Below, piece by piece: positions 18,762 through 27,812 of a stretch of DNA of 61,762 nt (its first letter is position 1; every line of letters starts with the position of its first letter). The DNA comes from Oceanobacillus limi (GTDB taxonomy: Bacteria > Bacillota > Bacilli > Bacillales > Amphibacillaceae). The translations under genes and the position numbers were made by a program. The notes beneath the pieces were generated by a model, which worked only from the letters and a program-made list of their open reading frames with translations, was not told the origin of the DNA and ran no database searches. The stretch covers positions 359,329-421,090 of the forward strand of contig NZ_FOHE01000001.1 of assembly GCF_900111445.1 (NCBI RefSeq), given 5' to 3'.

Positions 18762-18797
18762 AAATGCGATACTGCCAGAAGTATCGCATTTTTATTG
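18762..18797 (+). terminator. Terminator after yhaR
   Basis: AAATGCGATACT / AGTATCGCATTT stem followed by TTATTG. The rest of 18674-18943 shows nothing else. Confidence 0.88.
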
Positions 18798-18943
18798 AAT
18801 ATTAAATTCCACAAAATTATCTCTTTGCCTAGTTGTTGGTTCATTTTGGCTGAAGACGAGTTTTATCAAGCTCCAAAATTAACATGAAAACTTTTGTACG
18901 GAAATTAGGCAGTCCCAGTTCGCGAATAAGTGGACTTGTGCAA

Positions 18944-19132
18944 CTAACGATGAAATAATACTAATTTTGCTTCGGGTGATACACAGCGATGTGTATGCTC
19001 ATTGTATCCACTTTCCGATAACTTTGCTGTTCCTACCTCTTTTGCCTCCTGATCATTAGCCGCGGTGAACGATTCGTCCATTAATTTTCCACCTGATTTA
19101 TCAAAAACCGTTAATACGTATGTTCGTGTCAT
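18944..19132 (-). CDS. yhzD: YhzD-like small protein
   Basis: A 62-aa soluble protein: MTRTYVLTVFDKSGGKLMDE, then FTAANDQEAKEVGTAKLSES and a conserved-looking end HTHRCVSPEAKLVLFHR. This pattern and the position beside yhaR and yhaQP match the YhzD family of Bacillaceae. The ATG follows AAGGAGGGCATCGT, a near-ideal ribosome site. Function is unknown; a role in sporulation has been only suggested by regulation of relatives. It is divergent from the XRE operon. Confidence 0.85.
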   Translation of the reverse strand: MTRTYVLTVFDKSGGKLMDESFTAANDQEAKEVGTAKLSESGYNEHTHRCVSPEAKLVLFHR

Positions 19133-19247
19133 ACGATGCCCTCCTTGACGTTATTCTTCTATAACACTATTCGATAGAAAAGGGAAAAATCCTTCTTTTT
19201 AAAAGTACTGAAATGATGTACTTATTATTATTAAAAAAAATAGTTTT

Positions 19248-19307
19248 GTAAAGTCAACTTGACACGAGTGAAATTGTCATGTAAGCTTTACGTAAAGTTA
19301 ACTTTAC
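19248..19307 (+). promoter_or_regulatory. Promoter with three palindromic operator-like sites (XRE operon)
   Basis: Perfect 16-bp palindrome GTAAAGTTAACTTTAC at 19292-19307; a near-copy GTAAAGTCAACTTGAC at 19248-19263; and a short palindrome GTAAGCTTTAC at 19281-19291. The -35 TTGACA (19259-19264) is partly inside the first copy, and the -10 (TAAGCT, 19282-19287, 17-bp spacer) inside the middle one. The layout predicts autorepression by the XRE protein encoded 20 bp downstream. Confidence 0.72.
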
Positions 19308-19326
19308 TATAAAAGTGGGAGATCAT

Positions 19327-19536
19327 ATGAAAACGTTCATTCGAGAAAAGCGTAATGAAAAAAATATGACACAGGAAGAATTATCAAAGGTATTAAAGGT
19401 TTCTAGACAAACGATTATTTCCCTAGAAAAAGGAAAATACAAACCATCTTTAATTCTTGCACATAAGCTCGCGCAACTTTTTGATTGTTCCATAGAAGAC
19501 TTATTTATATTTGAGGGGGACGAAAATCTTGAGTGA
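19327..19536 (+). CDS. Small XRE-family helix-turn-helix regulator
   Basis: A 69-aa single-domain repressor of the Cro/CI type: KNMTQEELSKVLKVSRQTII (about 14-33) is the helix-turn-helix, then SLEKGKYKPSLILAHKLAQL and FDCSIEDLFIFE. Such 65-70-aa regulators typically control the membrane/transport genes that follow them. The ATG at 19327 follows GTGGGAGATCAT; the GTG at 19315 is part of that site. It overlaps the next gene by 8 bp. Probably autoregulates through the palindromes just upstream. Confidence 0.93.
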   Translation: MKTFIREKRNEKNMTQEELSKVLKVSRQTIISLEKGKYKPSLILAHKLAQLFDCSIEDLFIFEGDENLE

Positions 19537-19843
19537 GGATTTCTTACAAAACCCAAGTGTCATACTCATTTTACTTGGTAATTATGTATTTTTAATTACC
19601 CTGTTTTTTATCCAGCGCAGAATCGGAAAGAAAAACCATCGATATGATGAACGGTATTATCAAGTTAACAATCAAGCAAAAGGGAAAACGTGGGATGTTA
19701 TGTTAGTTGTTATGTTAATAGCTTGGCCAATTGTCATTATGTTTGATGGGATATCGTTTAGCTTTTTCTTGCTAACTATATTATATATACTTCACTGCAT
19801 GATTTTTGCAATAGCTAGTGCTTATTATAATTCCAATGAATGA
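19529..19843 (+). CDS. Small membrane protein of the XRE-yhaQP operon
   Basis: A 104-aa protein with three hydrophobic segments (SVILILLGNYVFLITLFFI; WDVMLVVMLIAWPIVIMF; FSFFLLTILYILHCMIFAI) and a basic loop IGKKNHRYDERYYQ after the first. The TTG at 19529 lies 8 nt after GAGGGGGA and inside the end of the XRE gene. Pairs of XRE regulator and small membrane protein are common in Firmicutes, where the membrane partner may act as a sensor; I cannot name the family. Confidence 0.8.
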   Translation: MSEDFLQNPSVILILLGNYVFLITLFFIQRRIGKKNHRYDERYYQVNNQAKGKTWDVMLVVMLIAWPIVIMFDGISFSFFLLTILYILHCMIFAIASAYYNSNE

Positions 19844-19856
19844 AGGGGGAACTACC

Positions 19857-20756
19857 ATGACGTTAATGCTTAGAAATGTAACGAAAAAATTTGGCCCAAA
19901 TTTAGCGGTAGATCGTTTATCGCTAGAAATTCCTGAAAGCGAAATGTTTGGGTTTTTAGGAGGAAATGGAGCAGGTAAAACTACAACATTTCGGATGATT
20001 CTGGGTCTTTTGGATCGTACGGATGGGGAAATTTCTTGGAACGGGGAGAAGATTAATTATGATAAAAGTCATTTAATTGGCTACCTACCAGAAGAAAGAG
20101 GTCTTTATCCGAAACTAAAAGTAAGAGATCAGCTAGTCTATTTAGGAAAATTACGAGGAATGGAAAAGCAAGATATTCTAACAGAAATTGAATACTGGTT
20201 GGACCGATTTAAAGTTCCAGAATATATGAATAAGCGAGTAGAAGAATTATCCAAAGGGAACCAGCAAAAGATTCAATTTATTTCCGCTGTTATTCATAAG
20301 CCGAAATTACTCATATTAGATGAGCCTTTTTCCGGGTTAGATCCGATCAATGTAGAAATGTTAAAGGAAGCAGTCGTAGATTTAAAAAATCAAGGTACCT
20401 CCATTGTCTTTTCTTCTCATCGAATGGAACATGTAGAAGAATTATGCGAGCATCTGTGTATTTTGCATAAAGGTAAACAAGTTGTTCAAGGTTCTTTGCG
20501 TGATATTAAGCGATCCTTTGGGAAAAAGAATTTAATCGTACATGCAGATATGCCATTAGAATTTTTACAAGATATTACTGGTGTAGTTCGATTTAAAAAG
20601 ATTTCTGAAGGCTGTGAATTACAAATTGAAAATGAAGATGTATCCCAAAAGGTTTTTTCATCTTTACAGAATAAAGGTTTTGTTCGAAAATTTGATCTCG
20701 AAGAACCATCGTTAAATGATATTTTCATTGAGAAAGTAGGTGCGGCATATGAATAA
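19857..20756 (+). CDS. yhaQ: ABC transporter ATPase YhaQ (NatA-like)
   Basis: A 299-aa ATPase: Walker A GGNGAGKTT (about residues 36-44; the first Gly-Gly replaces the common Gly-Pro), signature LSKGNQQK (about 134), Walker B LILDEPFSGLDP. The C-terminal DUF4162-type tail is typical of NatA-like sodium/antibiotic exporters (VSQKVFSSLQNKG; PSLNDIFIEKVG). The ATG at 19857 follows AAGGGGGAACTACC. It precedes and overlaps the permease gene, matching the B. subtilis yhaQ-yhaP order. Confidence 0.93.
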   Translation: MTLMLRNVTKKFGPNLAVDRLSLEIPESEMFGFLGGNGAGKTTTFRMILGLLDRTDGEISWNGEKINYDKSHLIGYLPEERGLYPKLKVRDQLVYLGKLRGMEKQDILTEIEYWLDRFKVPEYMNKRVEELSKGNQQKIQFISAVIHKPKLLILDEPFSGLDPINVEMLKEAVVDLKNQGTSIVFSSHRMEHVEELCEHLCILHKGKQVVQGSLRDIKRSFGKKNLIVHADMPLEFLQDITGVVRFKKISEGCELQIENEDVSQKVFSSLQNKGFVRKFDLEEPSLNDIFIEKVGAAYE

Positions 20757-22002
20757 GTTTTGGATTATTTTAGCGCATACGTATATGACAAGATTAAAAA
20801 CAAAATCGTTTTATATAAGTACGGCAATAATATTGTTATTTATAGTTGGTATGGCTAACTTTCAAACAATTGTTGATACCTTTTCCGGTGAAGACAAAAA
20901 TCAAATTGCAGTAATCGATGAATCTGGTGAATTGTTTGAAGCATTACAAGCAAATGTCTCAAGCACAAATGATGATATAGAGCTGGTTGCTGTTGAAGAA
21001 TCAGAAGAGAATGTGAAGGAAGATGTACAAGATGATGTCTATCAAGCTCTTATGGTGCTAGAAATAAATGAAGAACAGTTACCTGAAGCAACATACTATT
21101 CCAATAATATTACAGAATCATCTACACTAACGGTCTTGGAACAACAACTACAACAAGTAAAGGTTGCTTTGGCTACAACAGCAGCAGGTATTGATCAGGA
21201 AACGATAACCGATATATATAGTCCTGTGACATTTCAAAAAATCGCACTTGATGAAAGTGCAAAAACAGATGAAGAGCTAAGTCAGGCACGTGGGATTGTA
21301 TATGTTATGTTATTTGTGCTATACATTGCTGTACTAATGTATGGAACAATGATAGCGACAGATGTAGCTACTGAGAAATCTTCACGTGTGATGGAGATCT
21401 TAGTTTCGAGTGCTTCTCCAGTTACACATATGTTTGCTAAAATTTCCGGTATTGCCTTACTAGGCCTTACGCAAATCATTTTATTTGTAGTTGTTGGTTA
21501 TAGTGTCATACAGGCGAAGCAAGAGGAATTAACGGGAGGGATATTTGAATACTTTGGGCTCCAGGATACGTCTCTATCGGTTTATATTTATGGCGTCATT
21601 TTCTTCCTTTTAGGGTATCTATTATATGCGACATTGGCTGCAATGCTAGGTTCCTTAGTAAGTAGGGTAGAAGATGTTAATCAGTTAATTACACCAATGA
21701 CATTATTAGTTGTTGCTGCTTTTCTACTAGCTATGTTTGGTTTAAATATGCCGGAATCTACGATAGTTACCGTAACGTCATTTATTCCGTTTTTTACACC
21801 AATGTTAATGTTCTTACGCGTAGGTATGCTAGATATTGCTTTTTGGGAAGTTGCAATTTCCTTAGGGCTTTTAATAGGAACGATTATAATATTGGCATTA
21901 ATAGGAGCACGCGTGTATAAAGGTGGCGTATTAATGTATGGTCGTTCAAGCTCTTTAAAAGACATGAAAAAAGCAATCGAGCTAACGAAAAAAGAAAAAT
22001 AA
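20749..22002 (+). CDS. yhaP: ABC transporter permease YhaP (NatB-like)
   Basis: A 417-aa ABC-2 permease: TM1 at about 17-37, a long extracellular domain rich in Asp/Glu (about 40-170), then VLYIAVLMYGTMIATDVATE with KSSRVMEILVSSASPVTHM (the NatB signature), and five more membrane helices. NatAB-type systems export Na+ or small amphiphiles; substrate not established for YhaQP. The ATG at 20749 overlaps yhaQ by 8 bp. Last gene of the XRE operon. Confidence 0.93.
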   Translation: MNKFWIILAHTYMTRLKTKSFYISTAIILLFIVGMANFQTIVDTFSGEDKNQIAVIDESGELFEALQANVSSTNDDIELVAVEESEENVKEDVQDDVYQALMVLEINEEQLPEATYYSNNITESSTLTVLEQQLQQVKVALATTAAGIDQETITDIYSPVTFQKIALDESAKTDEELSQARGIVYVMLFVLYIAVLMYGTMIATDVATEKSSRVMEILVSSASPVTHMFAKISGIALLGLTQIILFVVVGYSVIQAKQEELTGGIFEYFGLQDTSLSVYIYGVIFFLLGYLLYATLAAMLGSLVSRVEDVNQLITPMTLLVVAAFLLAMFGLNMPESTIVTVTSFIPFFTPMLMFLRVGMLDIAFWEVAISLGLLIGTIIILALIGARVYKGGVLMYGRSSSLKDMKKAIELTKKEK

Positions 22003-22033
22003 TAGGCTGAGACCAATGTGTTAGCCTGCTGAT

Positions 22034-22096
22034 ATCCGAACGATAATTTGATCATTTCCTAATTGGAAAATGGATTAAATACGTTCGGATTTTTCT
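22034..22096 (+). terminator. Long hairpin terminator after yhaP
   Basis: ATCCGAACG (22034-22042) pairs with CGTTCGGAT (22082-22090), followed by TTTTCTTTT. The intervening 39 nt can pair further (TTTCC/GGAAA). Confidence 0.78.
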
Positions 22097-22122
22097 TTTG
22101 AGATGTATTCGGATTTTCTGCT

Positions 22123-22710
22123 GAGTTTGAATGTAATGCGACGCAACTTATATAATTTGCTCATCCACTCATATTCAAAGTAGTGTAAGAATACCGCTAC
22201 GATAGAATACTCCGCTTTCCGTGGGCACGGCCTCAGCTTCCTTGAAAATAAAAACCAATTTTCTGCGTGCGATGTATTGCTGACGAAGCCTTCCTTGTCC
22301 TCAGAAGCAAAAAACGCTTCTTCCGGGATCTTCGGACTCGTGCTGTTCCCACAGTCTACGTATTCTGTCTCCGCTGGTGTTGTGATCTTGATCTTCACAG
22401 AAATATAACTCTTTTTTAAACCAGTGTTTCATGACAATTGAGTTGAAGTACAAAAAAACTGCAACCATACTAGCGTAGGAAATACATGGAGACTCCTGCG
22501 GGAAAGCGAAGACGTTGAGACCCCACAGGGATAAGGAACAAAGGCTAGGATCGCCACGTCCTGTGGCAACGCCTTCGTGACCAACATCCTGTTGGCCCGC
22601 GAGCGAGGAGGCTCAGCGCGAGCCCGCGGAAAGCGTAATGTATTTCCGTAGCGGTGATAATAATATCCCAAATTCTTTTAGAATTTGTTACGTCGCATAA
22701 TAGATCAACT
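22123..22710. repeat. MITE-like element A
   Basis: A non-coding block of about 590 bp with inverted ends: GTAATGCGACGCAACTT at 22133 and TTGTTACGTCGCATAATAG at 22685. Inside lie two GC-rich modules in opposite orientation: about 22195-22385 (CGCTTTCCGTGGGCACGG, CTTCGGACTCGTGCTGTTCC) and about 22468-22660 (GGAGACTCCTGCGGG, CCGCGGAAAGCG, TGTATTTCCGTAGCGG). The GC is far above the surroundings. It fills most of the 885-bp gap between yhaP and yhaO. No transposase. A second copy is at 41180-41640. Open frames inside are not credible genes. Confidence 0.8.
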
Positions 22711-22887
22711 GTGAATGAAGATGCAATTGCCAGTATCGTAATTTCAAACACTTCCTATTTGTCTTACAAGTTAATGAATTGTTTTAGTGGTGATCCAAGC
22801 ACAGATAACCTATATTGTAACGAACGTGCATTCGGTTTTGGTTTTTGGTAGAATAGCTATATCAGAAAGTAATTGGAGTGACGGTTT

Positions 22888-24117
22888 ATGGCAAAAGAAG
22901 TGTCATTTATTCATGCAGCTGACCTACATTTAGACAGTCCTTTTAAGGGACTCGCCAACCTTCCAGAGCGTGTTTTTCAAGATGTGCGTAACAGTACATT
23001 TTCAGCACTAGACAAGTTGGTAATAGAAGCCATTCAAAAGCAGGTTGATTTTGTTCTTCTAGTAGGAGATCTATTTGATCACGAAGTCCAAAGTTTAAAG
23101 GCACAGGTTAAATTACGAGATGCTTTTCAACAATTAGAAGCGCATGATATTAAGGTTTATCTTTCATATGGTAATCACGATTATATAAAAGGGAATAGAC
23201 ACCCAATAATGTACCCACCAAATGTGTTTATTTTTCCAAGTGAAGAAGTCCAGCAGTTTACATATGGAAGAGATGGAGAGGAGCTTGCAAAGATATACGG
23301 TTTCAGCTATGAAAACCGTGCTGTTACGGACAGGAAAGTTCCTCAATATAAGGTGATGAATTCTGAAATTCCGTTTCATATCGCAATGCTTCATGGAAGT
23401 ATAGAAAATGATACTGAGCATGATAACTATGCACCATTTCAACGAAGTGATTTCGACCATGAACCCTTTTCTTATTGGGCATTAGGACATATTCATCAAC
23501 GGCAGGTAATTAAAGATGACCCACCGGTAGTTTATCCAGGGAATATACAAGGACGTAGCCGAAAAGAGGCAGGGAAAAAGGGATGTTACTATGTAAAGCT
23601 GTCGGAATTGGGACATACGATGGAATTCATTCCACTACAATCTATCGAGTTTTGTTCCATAGTAGTAGATGCATTTGAGTGTGAGGAAATACATGAGTTA
23701 GAAGGTGTGATCCGTAGTTGTTTAAAACAGGAATTTCACCAAACGGAGATTCCACAACTAATTCATCTTACAATAAAAAGCAAGGCTGATAAACTGCTAG
23801 AATGGAAGAAAGGAAATCGTTTAGCAGATTTAATAGAAATCATTAATGAAAAAATAATAGAGTCACCCAATTGGAGGTATATTTATCGCTATCGCGTAAA
23901 AACATCGGATAAAGCTGCTTTGCAATCACATGAAGGGGAATATTTTATCGGAGAGTTAGCGGAGCGAACTAGAAATGCTGGTATTCTACCTTACTTAGAT
24001 GAATTATTCCAACATAAAGAAGCAAGGAAACATATTGAATTTCTTGCAGACGAAGAAATAGAAGAAATTAAAAATGAAGCATATGAGTTATTAATTCATG
24101 AGCTTTTAGAGAAATGA
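22888..24117 (+). CDS. yhaO: Metallophosphoesterase DNA exonuclease YhaO (SbcD/Mre11-like)
   Basis: A 409-aa calcineurin-type phosphoesterase with the Mre11/SbcD motifs: FIHAADLHLDSPF (about 6-18), LLVGDLFDHE (about 56), YGNHDY (about 93), MLHGS (about 168) and ALGHIHQRQ (about 196). It is the nuclease partner of the YhaN ATPase encoded 10 bp downstream, probably in DNA end processing and repair. The ATG follows TTGGAGTGACGGTTT. Confidence 0.94.
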   Translation: MAKEVSFIHAADLHLDSPFKGLANLPERVFQDVRNSTFSALDKLVIEAIQKQVDFVLLVGDLFDHEVQSLKAQVKLRDAFQQLEAHDIKVYLSYGNHDYIKGNRHPIMYPPNVFIFPSEEVQQFTYGRDGEELAKIYGFSYENRAVTDRKVPQYKVMNSEIPFHIAMLHGSIENDTEHDNYAPFQRSDFDHEPFSYWALGHIHQRQVIKDDPPVVYPGNIQGRSRKEAGKKGCYYVKLSELGHTMEFIPLQSIEFCSIVVDAFECEEIHELEGVIRSCLKQEFHQTEIPQLIHLTIKSKADKLLEWKKGNRLADLIEIINEKIIESPNWRYIYRYRVKTSDKAALQSHEGEYFIGELAERTRNAGILPYLDELFQHKEARKHIEFLADEEIEEIKNEAYELLIHELLEK

Positions 24118-24127
24118 GGTGAATGCA

Positions 24128-27073
24128 TTGAAGATTTTACATGGTCGTATCGATGGTTTTGCGAAATGGGTAGATTATGATTTTGATTTATCGAAGCAAA
24201 ACTTCATGGTTTTATATGGCGAAAATGAAGCGGGGAAATCATCCTTATACCAATTTATATTGTTTATGCTTTTCGGCTTGCCTCCAAAGAAGCGAGCTTA
24301 TTATCGTCCGAAAACAAGTAGTAAAATGGGAGGAAGGTTAACGGTTTCAGATCCTCAATATGGTGAATTCACAATAGAACGAATGGATGAAAACAGAAAT
24401 GGTGCTGCAGTCTGTTTTACGAACGATGGAGAAGAACATGGAGAAGATTGGCTTCAAGAACGACTGGGTGGGATGTCAAGGGAAGCTTATCACGGTATAT
24501 TCTCATTTTCCTCTCAAGATTTAGCGACAATTCAAACCATGAAAGCAGAAGACATGGGAGAAGTGTTATTAGGAATTGGTTTAAGTGGGGCTACTCATAT
24601 TCACTCCATTGAAAAGCAATTAGACTCCCAACTAACTGGATTATTTAAGCCATATGGAAAGAAGCCAGCAATTAATCAGCAAATTAGGAGCTTAGAAAGT
24701 CAGCAGAGGACGTTAAAACAGTTAAAAGAAGATGAAGCTACGTATCGTCAAAAGAAAACAAGACAACAAGAATTAAATGGTTTAATCGAAGACCTGTTAC
24801 AAAGAATGAAAAAAAGCAAAGAATCGGTCATTCATCTAGAAAAAAAGCGACAGGCGATCCCATCTGTATATGAATATCATAAATATGTGACCCAGCTGTC
24901 CACCCTTTCGGAACACATCTCTTTTCCAGAGGATGGTATAGAGAGGCATCATGCATTAAAAGAAAAAATAATTCCACTACAAAGTGAAATGTCTATCTTA
25001 AAGCTAAACGAAGATAAACACCGGGAGCAACTACAAAAACTAGAAGAATCACTAAACGCAAAACAATACGTTGTAGAAGCAAGTGATATTTTACGGGATT
25101 TTGATACATACAAAGAAATAAATAATGAACGTAACCGATTGAAAGTTGAAATAAACCGAAAAGAGGACCAAATTGTTTCATCATTAGCAGAATTGAATTT
25201 GGAACTATCACCAACGGAAATAGAAGAATTGAAGCTGCCATTCCATTTGGAAAAGATTTGGAATGAGTTAAAACAAGAGCAACAAAAACTCATGCTAGAA
25301 GATGAGCAAATTCATGAAGAGAAACAATTACTATTGAATAAACAATCATTTATAGAAACTGAGTACCATGATTTAGAAAAACAACTCTTGGACAGAGAGT
25401 ATGAACAATCTCTTCGAAAAAAAATCAATGATTATAAGGAGCATCAATTACTCGAAAGGTTGCAACAGGAAGATCAAAAAAAACTAGAAAACTGGACGAA
25501 AACGAAACAAAGAACCAAACGAAGAACGATAACCCTTTTACTAGGATCTCTCTTCTTTACAGGAATAGTTGCTGTGATGGGTATCTTAATGGATTCTTTT
25601 ATCTTTTTAAATTTAGCTGTTCTCCTTGCCCTATTTGGAGTTGGCCAATGGGTCTTAGGGAAACAATCAATCGTGAAATTAGAAAAATTCGTATTAGAGA
25701 CGAACCGGATTTCCTCGAATGAAGATCTAACAGAAAGTGAAATAGGGGAAGCTAATCGACTATTATCAATGGATGAGGAGATACGAAAAGAATGTAGCGC
25801 CCTCAAAGAACAACTAAAGTCAATCGATTTACAGTTTATTCAACTCGATGAAAAGCAAACGGTAAAAAGTGAGAAAGAGAAACGGTTATCGGAGAAAATT
25901 CAGGAACAAAAAAGACATTATCCATTTTTACAGCAAATGGATGTATCCTATTGGTCTGATATTTTTCATGCGGTGAAAAAGCTGGTTGCCTTACATCAAG
26001 AAAAAGGAACACTTGAAAAATCGTATCAGATAGCTAGTAGCAGGGCGGATCAATATGCAACAAAGGTGAAGGATTTTCTCCAAACGATAAACGTGAGCCA
26101 GTTTCCGAGTTCTGTTGAAATGCAGGTACAAATCATTCAAGAAGAACTTGATCGAGTTCACGAAATGGAACGTTCTCTAAAGCATGTGAAGAAATCTTTG
26201 GAAGAGAATATAGATCAGCAAGAAAATATACAGAAAAAAATAGCTGCATATAATAATGAAATGAACGCCTTATATAAAACCGCAAAGGTAAGTAGTGAGG
26301 AAGCGTACTATAAGCAAGGGAATCAGTTGAAACAAAAAGAAGAATTGGAAGCGGCTTGTGAAAAAATTGTGTCACAATATACTTCTATTTTTTCTTCAGA
26401 AGAATGGGAACTTATGGTTGATGAAAAGCCAACCCAAAGCCAAATTGAGGCAGAAATAGAGCAAACCGAAGAAACAGTTTCCGAAATGGAAAACCAGTTA
26501 CAAGCTTGGAGACAGGATCTAGCGGATTTAAATACAGATCTAAAGAAAATGGAATCTTCGGAGGGTTATTCGAAAATAGTACACCAATACGAAAATGAGA
26601 AAGAGCATCTGAAGGAAATGGCAAGAGAATGGGCAGTTTATAAAGTTGCAAAAGAGTTACTTATGGATACAAAGCGTTCGTATCGTAATACGTATTTATC
26701 AAAAATTATTGAGCAAACTGCGTTTTACTTTGAAAAAATAACTGATGGGAATTATACTAATGTTTATCCACCAACCGATGAAAAATTATTTTTAGTAGAG
26801 AATAAAGACAAGATCCGATATACTGTAAATGAATTATCTCAAGGGACAATGGATCAACTATATGTTTCGCTAAGGTTAGCAATTGGTGAGATTATGTCGC
26901 AAAAAAATCACCTACCTTTTGTAATGGATGATGCATTTGTTCATTTTGATTCCATACGAACAGAACGTGTCATGGAAATTCTTGCGATCATTGCTGAAAC
27001 TAGACAAGTGATTTTATTTTCCTGTAAAAAAGAAATAAGGGAATCAACTTTTCCGAATTTAATCTTATTATAA
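24128..27073 (+). CDS. yhaN: Rad50/SbcC-like coiled-coil ATPase YhaN
   Basis: A 981-aa protein with an N-terminal AAA/Rad50-type domain (Walker A GENEAGKSSLY, about 34-44), a central region of long coiled coils interrupted near 470-500 by a hydrophobic hairpin (LLLGSLFFTGIVAVMGILM and ILNLAVLLALFGVG-like helices), and a C-terminal domain with the signature ELSQGTMDQLYVSLRLAIGE and Walker B LPFVMDDAFVHFD. The membrane hairpin is unusual for SbcC and matches YhaN. The TTG at 24128 sits 6 nt after GAGGTG and begins MKILHGRIDGFAKW; the GTG at 24119 lies inside the ribosome site. Confidence 0.93.
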   Translation: MKILHGRIDGFAKWVDYDFDLSKQNFMVLYGENEAGKSSLYQFILFMLFGLPPKKRAYYRPKTSSKMGGRLTVSDPQYGEFTIERMDENRNGAAVCFTNDGEEHGEDWLQERLGGMSREAYHGIFSFSSQDLATIQTMKAEDMGEVLLGIGLSGATHIHSIEKQLDSQLTGLFKPYGKKPAINQQIRSLESQQRTLKQLKEDEATYRQKKTRQQELNGLIEDLLQRMKKSKESVIHLEKKRQAIPSVYEYHKYVTQLSTLSEHISFPEDGIERHHALKEKIIPLQSEMSILKLNEDKHREQLQKLEESLNAKQYVVEASDILRDFDTYKEINNERNRLKVEINRKEDQIVSSLAELNLELSPTEIEELKLPFHLEKIWNELKQEQQKLMLEDEQIHEEKQLLLNKQSFIETEYHDLEKQLLDREYEQSLRKKINDYKEHQLLERLQQEDQKKLENWTKTKQRTKRRTITLLLGSLFFTGIVAVMGILMDSFIFLNLAVLLALFGVGQWVLGKQSIVKLEKFVLETNRISSNEDLTESEIGEANRLLSMDEEIRKECSALKEQLKSIDLQFIQLDEKQTVKSEKEKRLSEKIQEQKRHYPFLQQMDVSYWSDIFHAVKKLVALHQEKGTLEKSYQIASSRADQYATKVKDFLQTINVSQFPSSVEMQVQIIQEELDRVHEMERSLKHVKKSLEENIDQQENIQKKIAAYNNEMNALYKTAKVSSEEAYYKQGNQLKQKEELEAACEKIVSQYTSIFSSEEWELMVDEKPTQSQIEAEIEQTEETVSEMENQLQAWRQDLADLNTDLKKMESSEGYSKIVHQYENEKEHLKEMAREWAVYKVAKELLMDTKRSYRNTYLSKIIEQTAFYFEKITDGNYTNVYPPTDEKLFLVENKDKIRYTVNELSQGTMDQLYVSLRLAIGEIMSQKNHLPFVMDDAFVHFDSIRTERVMEILAIIAETRQVILFSCKKEIRESTFPNLILL

Positions 27074-27167
27074 AATTCGGTTCCATAAATGGAAAATAAG
27101 TGATAAACTGTTTTCAGATAAAAAAAGCTAAGGTATGATAGGAATTATTGTAAACGGAGGGACTGCC

Positions 27168-27719
27168 ATGCCCGAAGAGAATTATGAAAAAGATTGGGAC
27201 AAGTACGAACAAACAATTGAACAATTTGTTCAAGTAATTGCTAAAAATATGAACTTATATGGGATTACCTCTTCAGTAGGTAGATTATATGGAACGCTAT
27301 TTTTTTCAGAAGAGCCAATGACTTTAGATGATATGCGTGATGCTTTAGAAATGAGCAAGACAAGTATGTCTACAGGTGTACGCACACTAGCTGATATGAA
27401 AATGGTTGAACCGACATTTAAAAGAGGAATCCGTAAAGACTTGTATCAATCTGAGGAAGATTGGTATAAATCATTTACTTCTTTATTTGGAAATCGTTGG
27501 CGAAAGCATACCGAATCTAATATTGAGGAAGCAAATGAAGCGATTGAAGAATTAGAAAAAATTTATCAAAATACCGATAGTCTGGAACTAAAAAATAAAA
27601 TTGAAGCGGATATTGAAAGATTGGATTACGCGAAGAATTATTATCATTGGTTGATGAAATTTATAAGGGTTGTGGAATCCGGAGAAATTTTTAAATACAT
27701 ACCAAAAAATGAAAAATAA
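27168..27719 (+). CDS. GbsR-type (MarR-like) transcriptional regulator
   Basis: A 183-aa winged-helix protein: EEPMTLDDMRDALEMSKTSM (about 45-64) is the recognition region, followed by STGVRTLADMKMVEPTFKRG and RKDLYQSEEDWYKSF, the block shared by GbsR and OpcR of B. subtilis, which control choline uptake and glycine-betaine synthesis. No choline dehydrogenase or betaine aldehyde dehydrogenase gene is nearby; it sits between yhaN and yhaM. The ATG at 27168 follows CGGAGGGACTGCC. A paralogue lies at 32481-32963. Its targets are unknown. Confidence 0.9.
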   Translation: MPEENYEKDWDKYEQTIEQFVQVIAKNMNLYGITSSVGRLYGTLFFSEEPMTLDDMRDALEMSKTSMSTGVRTLADMKMVEPTFKRGIRKDLYQSEEDWYKSFTSLFGNRWRKHTESNIEEANEAIEELEKIYQNTDSLELKNKIEADIERLDYAKNYYHWLMKFIRVVESGEIFKYIPKNEK

Positions 27720-27730
27720 ATGAAGCGATC

Positions 27731-27793
27731 AGAGATTGGCAAGATAAATTAGGCATGAAATTATGGAGCCTATTTACTGTCAGTCTCTTTTTC
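27731..27793 (+). terminator. Possible terminator after the GbsR-type gene
   Basis: AGAGATTG (27731) can pair with CAGTCTCT (27781) across a 40-nt loop and is followed by TTTTTC. Long loop, so moderate confidence. Confidence 0.5.
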
Positions 27794-27812
27794 AATAAGA
27801 GGGGGAACAGCA

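Noticed and set aside
22429-22851. Open frames within element A
   Set aside because: Composition follows the GC-rich repeat; no ribosome site, and comparable frames occur in element B only by repeat similarity.
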